From Actinobacillus minor NM305 (lineage in GTDB: Bacteria > Pseudomonadota > Gammaproteobacteria > Enterobacterales > Pasteurellaceae), in NCBI RefSeq assembly GCF_000175195.1, contig NZ_ACQL01000101.1:1-64000 (forward strand): a stretch of DNA of 64,000 bases, given 5' to 3'. Of this stretch, positions 58,019 through 64,000 are shown piece after piece. The notes below the pieces were generated by a model. It made no database searches. It saw nothing but the letters and a program-made list of their open reading frames with translations, and had not been told where the DNA came from. Position 1 is the stretch's first letter; each line of letters begins with the position of its first letter. The position numbers were made by a program, and so were the translations under genes.

Positions 58019-58771
58019 ATGCACTTTGAAAGACGTAGCCACTGGAGTGGCGAATTAGGACGTGAAATGCATTTCAACGTCTATGGACACGCAGGCAAAC
58101 CTGTTATTGTGTTCCCTTCATCAGGCGGAAACCAAAACGAATACGGCAATTTTGGTATGATCGAAGCCTGCCGTTCTTTTATCGATCGTGGCTTAATTAA
58201 ATTCTATACCCCAGACTCTTTCGACAGCGAATCTTGGCTGGCTGAATGGAAATCGGGACATGATATGGCACAAGCGCATAACGCTTACGACCGCTATATT
58301 GTGAATGAATTAGTGCCATTAATCCGCCATGAATCTCATTGGGGCGGCGCAATGATCGCAACGGGTTGCAGTATGGGCGCATATCATACGATTAACTTTG
58401 CACTACGCCATCCTGATCTGTTTGATACGGCAATTGCGTTAAGTGGCGTTTATGATGCTCGTTTCTTTACTAATGAATACTACGGTGATGAAGCGGTTTA
58501 TTTTAACTCACCAATTGACTACCTTTGGAATCAACACGATAGCTGGTTCTTAGATCACTATTACAGTAATCACTATATTGTTGCCGTTGGTCAAGGCGCT
58601 TGGGAAGAGCAACACGTTGTGAGTACCAAACGTTTAGAAGAAGCGTTTAGAGAAAAAGGCATTCCGGCTTGGTTTGATTATTGGGGACATGATGTCGATC
58701 ACGATTGGCCTTGGTGGCGAGTTCAAATGCCTTATTTCTTAGGTAAATTAGAAGAACAAGGGATTATTTAA
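58019..58771 (+). CDS. Alpha/beta-hydrolase esterase (esterase-D-like)
   Basis: A 250-residue protein. The nucleophile elbow is GCSMGAYHT (Ser near residue 119) and a late histidine lies in GHDVDHDWPWWR. The N-terminal HFERRSHWSGELGREMHFNV and VIVFPSSGGNQNEYGNFGM are typical of a small esterase group often found beside ATP-grasp genes. No signal peptide is visible. The start is ATG 58019 with AGAGGA 5 bases upstream; earlier in-frame codons lie in the repeat. It may trim or release the product of the ATP-grasp ligase (inference). A terminator follows. Confidence 0.85.
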   Translation: MHFERRSHWSGELGREMHFNVYGHAGKPVIVFPSSGGNQNEYGNFGMIEACRSFIDRGLIKFYTPDSFDSESWLAEWKSGHDMAQAHNAYDRYIVNELVPLIRHESHWGGAMIATGCSMGAYHTINFALRHPDLFDTAIALSGVYDARFFTNEYYGDEAVYFNSPIDYLWNQHDSWFLDHYYSNHYIVAVGQGAWEEQHVVSTKRLEEAFREKGIPAWFDYWGHDVDHDWPWWRVQMPYFLGKLEEQGII

Positions 58772-58774
58772 GCA

Positions 58775-58800
58775 AAAAACACACCGTAAGGTGTGTTTTT
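58775..58800 (+). terminator. Terminator of the esterase gene
   Basis: AAAAACACACC-GTAA-GGTGTGTTTTT, a perfect 11-base-pair hairpin ending in T residues, just past the stop and before the convergent second esterase. Confidence 0.9.
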
Positions 58801-58825
58801 TATTCAGAAATATCGTATCGAAATA

Positions 58826-59650
58826 CTATTGATTCATCAGTGAAAACTGCAAAAATTCAACAAAATGATCTGCCCAATGCATTTCATGATGAATTTCATT
58901 TGCCATCAATCGTAAACGAATATTATCTAATGGATGCCCGGTTCGGAGTAAAGCTTGGTAATAGTTGAGAGTACAATCAATATAAGCCTGATTCATATTT
59001 GAGATAAATAATGAATCAACATCATCGCCCTCTTTCGTGCCCACTTGGATAAAAACTTTACTTGCTTGATTTAACGGATGCGAATGAATAAACGCCATAA
59101 AAGCGGATTCGCTGAACCATGAAGCTAAAGAAAAGACACCTAAATGACCAAAGACCTCGGGATATTCTGCGCCCATATAAGCGGTAATAATCCCACCCAT
59201 CGAACTCCCTGCAAGTAAAGTATGTTCACGATCGCATTTTGTTCGATAATGTTGGTCAATAAAAGGCTTTACGGTTTCAACAACCCAGCGACCATAGTCC
59301 ATACCATAACCACCTGCATTTTGTGTTTCAGGAGTTGAACCTGTATCCGTTCGCCAAGGTCCATATTCATCCAAACGATGTTCGCCGGCATTATCAATCC
59401 CAACAATAATGATTTTAGGGAATTCTTTATGATGTTTAATCGTTGGAATCACTTTCCAAGAATAGCCCGAGTAAGATTCTTTGCTGTAAAAAACATTCTG
59501 CCCATCGTGCATATATAACACGGGATAATGCCCAGCCTCTTCTCTATACCCTTTAGGTAACAGCACACGAACTCGGCGAGGCTGATTAAGGTAAGGAACA
59601 TCTAAATAGTGTTCTCGCATTTCAAGAAAATAATACTGTAATGGATCCAT
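58826..59650 (-). CDS. Second esterase, PF00756 type
   Basis: A 274-residue alpha/beta hydrolase resembling the esterase/enterochelin-esterase family. LPKGYREEAGHYPVLYMHDG and QNVFY at the N-terminus, the nucleophile elbow LAGSSMGGIITAYM near residue 150, and a candidate catalytic histidine in NEIHHEMHWADHF at the C-terminus. No signal peptide. It is convergent with the first esterase and only distantly similar to it. Its stop-to-start distance to dnaE is 35 bases, with dnaE upstream of... the same strand order dnaE then esterase reversed (the esterase lies downstream of dnaE), so read-through from dnaE is possible. Substrate unknown. Confidence 0.83.
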   Translation of the reverse strand: MDPLQYYFLEMREHYLDVPYLNQPRRVRVLLPKGYREEAGHYPVLYMHDGQNVFYSKESYSGYSWKVIPTIKHHKEFPKIIIVGIDNAGEHRLDEYGPWRTDTGSTPETQNAGGYGMDYGRWVVETVKPFIDQHYRTKCDREHTLLAGSSMGGIITAYMGAEYPEVFGHLGVFSLASWFSESAFMAFIHSHPLNQASKVFIQVGTKEGDDVDSLFISNMNQAYIDCTLNYYQALLRTGHPLDNIRLRLMANEIHHEMHWADHFVEFLQFSLMNQ

Positions 59651-59685
59651 TTTTACTTCCCAATATCAATTCAATGTTGTTTGCA

Positions 59686-62600
59686 TTATTCAAATTCGAG
59701 TTCTACTGAACTTTCACCTAGTAAATTTTTAAGCTCTGTAAGCATTTCTTCTTTCGGCGTCACACGCCACTCTACACCACTTTTCAGTAGTACACGTCCC
59801 TGTTCGCTTTGATAATAAAAATGCAATGGCAGAACACCGGCTTTATAAGGCTCGATACAAGCGGTTAATTCTTTGATAAATTTTGCATTTAATTGCTCTT
59901 GATGAATTGCTAATGCAAGGCTTTTAGCATTTCTTACACGAGCTTCATCGAGTGTTGCAATTTCACGAGCTGACATTTTCAAGCCACCGCTGAAATCGTC
60001 AAATTGAACGGAGCCTGTCGCAATAATAATACTATCTTTGATGAATAAATCGCCATACATTTCAAGCGCTTCTGAAAATAGAGTAATATCCAACTTGCCT
60101 GAGCGATCTTCAATCGTTGCAATACCAATCCGACTTCCTCGTTTGGTTACTGCAACACGATAGCTCATTACAATGCCGGCAACCGTAACCATTTGTCCTC
60201 GATATGTCGGTTGCAATTCATTTAAACGAACCGGCGCATAATGAGCTAACTCCTTCAGAAAACGTCCGATTGGATGCCCGCTTAAATATAAACCTAAAGT
60301 TGCCCGTTCGCCATCTAAAACCACTTGCTCAGACCATTTTGGCGTATTGGCATAGGCATTTTGCACCTCTTCCGGTGTTTCCGTTAAAACACCAAACATA
60401 TCACTCTGCCCCAAAGCTTCCATTTTTGTATGTTGATCTGAGGCTTTTAGAGCATCTTCTAAATTTTTCATTAACGCTGCACGATGTGGCCCTAATTTGT
60501 CTAAACTACCGGACATAATAAGTGCATCAAAAGTTCTGCGGTTAATTTTTTTCAGATCGACACGGGCCGTTAAATCGAAAAGATCTTTGAAAATCCCCTC
60601 TTTTTGACGAGCTTCTAAAATTGCATCAATAGGACCTTCGCCAACCCCTTTAATTGCCCCCAATCCATAAACAATTTCGCCTTTTTCATTCACGGAAAAA
60701 TGGTGTTTACCGCTGTTAATATCAGGTGGAACGACGGTAAGCCCCATATTGATACATTCATCATATAAACCAACGATCTTATCCGTGTTATCCATCTCCG
60801 AAGACATTACCGCCGCCATAAATTCCGCCGGATAATGCGCTTTTAGCCATAAAGTTTGGTAAGAAACGAGCGCATAGGCAGCTGAGTGCGATTTATTAAA
60901 TCCATAGCCAGCAAATTTCTCTACCAAGTCAAAAATTTTCATCGCAAGATCGCCATCAATATTTTTATCGATCGCACCTTTTTCAAAGATTTCTCGTTGT
61001 GCAGCCATTTCTTCCGGCTTCTTCTTACCCATCGCACGGCGAAGTAAATCCGCACCACCTAAGGTATAGCCCGCCAACTCCTGAGCAATCTGCATAACCT
61101 GTTCTTGATAAACAATTACGCCATAGGTTGGTTCTAAAATCGGTTTTAAGCACTCGTGTTGATATTGCGCATCCGGATAAGAAACTTCTTCTTTGCCGTG
61201 TTTACGGTCAATAAAGTTCTGCACCATGCCAGACTCCAATGGCCCCGGGCGAAAGAGCGCCACCAAAGCAATAATATCTTCAAAGCAGTCTGGTTTAAGG
61301 CGAGAAATCAGATCTTTCATGCCTCGAGACTCTAGCTGGAATACCGCTGTCGTTTTGGCTGCTAATAATAAATCAAAGGATTTTTTATCATTTAATGGAA
61401 TGCTCTCAATGCGAACTGGCTCTTTCCCTTCCGCAGTTAAGCGAGCATTAATCATTTCCAACGCCCATTTAATGATGGTTAAAGTCCGCAAACCTAGGAA
61501 GTCAAACTTCACGAGTCCAGCATATTCCACATCATTTTTATCAAAATGGGTAACCGGATGTAGCCCCTCTGAGTCGCAATATAGTGGCGAGAAGTCGGTA
61601 ATTTTAGTCGGCGCAATTACCACGCCACCCGCATGTTTACCGGCATTTCGGGTAACACCTTCTAACTTACGAGCCATATCAATAAGCGCTTTTACTTCTT
61701 CATCGCTATCATAAAGCTCAGTCAATTTGGGCTCGGCAGCAAAGGCTTTTTCTAACGTCATTCCCGGATCTGGCGGAATTAATTTGGAGATGCGATCAAC
61801 AAAGCTGTAAGGGTGTCCTAATACACGCCCAACATCTCGAATAACCGCTTTTGCTGCCATCGTACCAAACGTAATAATTTGCGATACTGCATCACGCCCA
61901 TAGGTTTCAGCCACGTGATCAATTACCCGATCTCGACCATCCATACAGAAATCGACATCGAAGTCTGGCATTGAAACACGTTCTGGGTTAAGAAAACGTT
62001 CGAAAAGTAGATCAAATTCAAGCGGGTCTAAATCGGTAATTTTTAACGCATAAGCAACTAATGAACCCGCACCGGATCCTCGCCCTGGTCCAACAGGAAT
62101 GCCATTATCTTTTGACCATTGAATGAATTCCATCACGATCAAGAAATAACCGGGGAAGCCCATTTGGTTAATCACATCGAGTTCAACCTTCAATCGTTTA
62201 TCGTAAACTTCACGCTTACTTGCTCTCTCTTCAGGATCGGGAAAGAGAAAGGCTAAACGTTCTTCCAACCCTTCTTCTGATTTTTTGATCAAAAACGCTT
62301 CTGTTGTTAAATCACCTGTTGGGAAATTCGGTAAGAAATACTCACCCAAACGTACCGTAACCGAACAACGTTTTGCAATTTCTATGGTGTTTTCCAATGC
62401 ACTCGGTAAATCAGCGAATAAACGACACATTTCCTCTTCTGAGCGGAAATATTGCTGTGGAGAATATTTTTTGAGGCGTTTAGGATCGTCCAATGTATAG
62501 CTGTCGTGAATAGCAACACGGATCTCGTGAGCCTCAAAGTCATCTTCTTTTAAGAACACTACATCATTGACCGCTACAATAGGAATGCCTTTTTGATTGG

Positions 62601-63159
62601 CAAAAGGCACCACCGCAGAAATATAGCGTTCTTCATCGGCTCGACCAGTTCGACAAATCGAAAAATAGAAGTGATTAGGGAAATATTGTTGATAGAAAGC
62701 GGTCAGATTTTCGGCTTCTTTTACGTTTTCTTTTAATAAAGCCTTGCCCACATCGCCGGAACGCCCCCCGGAAAGGACAATAATGCCTTCGTTATATTCT
62801 GCCAGCCATGCTTTTTCAACAAGTGGTAAATCAACATAACCTTGTTGATAAGCCATTGAAAGTAATAGCGTAATATTATGATAGCCTTGATTATTCTTCG
62901 CTAATAACGTGAGTTCATAAACCTCTTCACTCTCAGGCTCTGGACGTACGAGAATATCCGCGCCAATAATGGGTTTTAGACCAGAAGAAAGCGACTCGCC
63001 ATAAAATTTAACTAATCCACAAAAGTTAGTGAAATCCGTTAAAGCCATCGCGACCATATTATCAGCAACAGCAGTTTTGACTAATGATTTAACCTTCGCT
63101 AAACCATTAATCATAGAGAAATCACTGTGAACTTTAAGATGAACAAAACGAGGAGACAT
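59686..63159 (-). CDS. dnaE: DNA polymerase III alpha subunit
   Basis: Replicative DNA polymerase. The 1157 residues have an N-terminal PHP domain ([18 protein letters not shown]), the polymerase palm with catalytic aspartates in [19 protein letters not shown], the [11 protein letters not shown] and [17 protein letters not shown] motifs, then tandem HhH and an OB-fold ([20 protein letters not shown]) region. Length is typical for the proteobacterial enzyme. It is preceded on the same strand by an AEC-type transporter gene 21 bases away. Confidence 0.98.
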   Translation of the reverse strand: MSPRFVHLKVHSDFSMINGLAKVKSLVKTAVADNMVAMALTDFTNFCGLVKFYGESLSSGLKPIIGADILVRPEPESEEVYELTLLAKNNQGYHNITLLLSMAYQQGYVDLPLVEKAWLAEYNEGIIVLSGGRSGDVGKALLKENVKEAENLTAFYQQYFPNHFYFSICRTGRADEERYISAVVPFANQKGIPIVAVNDVVFLKEDDFEAHEIRVAIHDSYTLDDPKRLKKYSPQQYFRSEEEMCRLFADLPSALENTIEIAKRCSVTVRLGEYFLPNFPTGDLTTEAFLIKKSEEGLEERLAFLFPDPEERASKREVYDKRLKVELDVINQMGFPGYFLIVMEFIQWSKDNGIPVGPGRGSGAGSLVAYALKITDLDPLEFDLLFERFLNPERVSMPDFDVDFCMDGRDRVIDHVAETYGRDAVSQIITFGTMAAKAVIRDVGRVLGHPYSFVDRISKLIPPDPGMTLEKAFAAEPKLTELYDSDEEVKALIDMARKLEGVTRNAGKHAGGVVIAPTKITDFSPLYCDSEGLHPVTHFDKNDVEYAGLVKFDFLGLRTLTIIKWALEMINARLTAEGKEPVRIESIPLNDKKSFDLLLAAKTTAVFQLESRGMKDLISRLKPDCFEDIIALVALFRPGPLESGMVQNFIDRKHGKEEVSYPDAQYQHECLKPILEPTYGVIVYQEQVMQIAQELAGYTLGGADLLRRAMGKKKPEEMAAQREIFEKGAIDKNIDGDLAMKIFDLVEKFAGYGFNKSHSAAYALVSYQTLWLKAHYPAEFMAAVMSSEMDNTDKIVGLYDECINMGLTVVPPDINSGKHHFSVNEKGEIVYGLGAIKGVGEGPIDAILEARQKEGIFKDLFDLTARVDLKKINRRTFDALIMSGSLDKLGPHRAALMKNLEDALKASDQHTKMEALGQSDMFGVLTETPEEVQNAYANTPKWSEQVVLDGERATLGLYLSGHPIGRFLKELAHYAPVRLNELQPTYRGQMVTVAGIVMSYRVAVTKRGSRIGIATIEDRSGKLDITLFSEALEMYGDLFIKDSIIIATGSVQFDDFSGGLKMSAREIATLDEARVRNAKSLALAIHQEQLNAKFIKELTACIEPYKAGVLPLHFYYQSEQGRVLLKSGVEWRVTPKEEMLTELKNLLGESSVELEFE

Positions 63160-63180
63160 AAAAACCTTAAAAGATAATAA

Positions 63181-64000
63181 TTAGATCCAGCCAAGCTGTC
63201 TAAGTAATAACAAACCAATCGTTGAGCTAAACATTGAACCAACAGTCGTAATGCCGATCAAATTTGCTGTTGATGTTGCATCACCACCATAATGGCGTAC
63301 CATTGCATAAGTTGCAGCTGCCACAGGCGATGAAGCAGTCAAAAAGATAATGCCCAATTCCATTGCGTTAAGTTGGAATACCCACTTACCTAGTGAAAAA
63401 AGGATGATCGGCGCAATAATCAGCCTAACCATAGAAGAAAGCAGTACTAAATAGTTACGGTTATCTTCATTCTGCTGACGTTTAAATTGCTTCAATGCCT
63501 TAAAATCAATACTTGCTCCTGTACAAATCAGCGCCAGAGGCAAAGTCATAGCTGCTATTGTTTGTCCCGTTTTCAGCAAAGGCGCTGGCAATGTAATTTG
63601 GTAATAATTAACGACAAGCCCGGCGATAACAGCTAAAATCAACTGATTTTTCAGAATACTAAACAGCAATGTACGGAGAGACAATTTACCTTGTGTAAAA
63701 GATTTCGTTAAAGTAATCACCGCTAAGATATTAAATAAAATAATTAGGCATGCTACATATACAGATGTTCCTGCAACCGCTTTATTACCATAAGCATTAA
63801 CCACCAAGGCAAGCCCTAAAATCCCTACGTTGCTGCGAAACGTCCCTTGTACAAAAACGGCTCGAAAGGTTCGCTCTTTAATATGTTTGCTCGCCCAATA
63901 TTCTGCTAGAAAGTAGGTAATGAGCGTCCCCATAATTCCCGTTAGGACTAAGGAAAGATGCGCCTGATAATCTAACTCGCCCTTTTGCATATTAAGAAAC
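63181..64000 (-). CDS. AEC (auxin efflux carrier)-family transporter, 5' end cut by window edge
   Basis: Inner-membrane permease fragment with eight or so hydrophobic helices. LPLALICTGASIDFKALK and FLTASSPVAAATYAMVRHYG are the paired central motifs of the family, whose members include malate and other small-molecule exporters. The frame stays open to the edge without a stop, and with about 270 residues visible of an expected 310 or so, the first helices lie outside. The ATG at 63990 is thus probably internal. Substrate unknown. Confidence 0.85.
   Translation of the reverse strand, partial: FLNMQKGELDYQAHLSLVLTGIMGTLITYFLAEYWASKHIKERTFRAVFVQGTFRSNVGILGLALVVNAYGNKAVAGTSVYVACLIILFNILAVITLTKSFTQGKLSLRTLLFSILKNQLILAVIAGLVVNYYQITLPAPLLKTGQTIAAMTLPLALICTGASIDFKALKQFKRQQNEDNRNYLVLLSSMVRLIIAPIILFSLGKWVFQLNAMELGIIFLTASSPVAAATYAMVRHYGGDATSTANLIGITTVGSMFSSTIGLLLLRQLGWI

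Overview
The window looks like a chromosomal segment of a Pasteurellaceae bacterium (Gammaproteobacteria), most like the Actinobacillus/Mannheimia/Bibersteinia branch. Many copies of the uptake-signal core ACAAGCGGT (the 'Apl' type) lie in and between genes and several form inverted pairs that act as terminators, whereas the Haemophilus-type core AAGTGCGGT was noticed as an inverted pair only after enolase. Base composition is AT-rich, and the gene neighbourhoods (fadR/nhaB/dsbB, yajC-secD-secF, rluD/bamD, lexA/plsB, cyaY/recQ) are typical gammaproteobacterial ones. This is an inference from sequence; no database search was possible.

Layout. 1-12.6 kb: transketolase with a CRP-controlled promoter, rpmE, two lipooligosaccharide glycosyltransferases, an ilvY without ilvC, a fadR-phoH pair divergent from nhaB, dsbB, metC and a membrane metallophosphoesterase. 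12.7-15.8 kb: an accessory cluster (XRE regulator, membrane-anchored unknown, leucine-rich-repeat protein, phospholipase-D/J-domain fusion). 15.9-30.4 kb: a PurR-controlled purine permease, two ferritins, the SecDF-YajC translocase operon, rluD, bamD, tsaD, a GT25 glycosyltransferase frameshifted at an A tract, cyaY, recQ, and a Slam outer-membrane exporter with its surface lipoprotein. 30.5-32.1 kb: a small XRE regulator and an IS256-like insertion sequence with perfect ends and target duplication. 32.1-44.8 kb: core genes eno, rlmC, nagZ, a TerC-type membrane protein, mutH, lexA, plsB and metH. 44.9-49.6 kb: an accessory region with an HTH protein, a structured intergenic RNA with its own terminator, a HicA-like small protein, a RhuM-family protein, a DUF72 protein and two duplicated lipoproteins. 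49.6-55.0 kb: a BtuB-like receptor plus periplasmic-binding-protein ABC transporter interrupted by a DinD/BRO-N gene with LexA-like boxes. 55.2-64 kb: PurR-controlled purT, an unusual ATP-grasp ligase, two esterases, dnaE and the 3' part of an AEC-family transporter.

How the genes fit together. MetC and the B12-dependent MetH form the end of methionine synthesis, and the BtuB-like uptake system could feed MetH with cobalamin. Two genes carry PurR boxes (purine permease, purT). Two transcription units carry LexA-like boxes (lexA and the DinD-like gene), and the second may place part of the transporter under SOS control. The most unusual parts are the HTH / structured RNA / HicA-like unit (44.9-46.2 kb), the LRR + PLD-J cluster (13.1-15.8 kb), the SOS gene inside the transporter operon, and the ATP-grasp/esterase set (56.5-59.7 kb).

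The intergenic spaces hold several families of stem-loop repeats: a ~110-bp composite of four hairpins, GTAGGGGC-bounded palindromes and a ~210-bp MITE-like element. No tRNA, rRNA or CRISPR array was seen.
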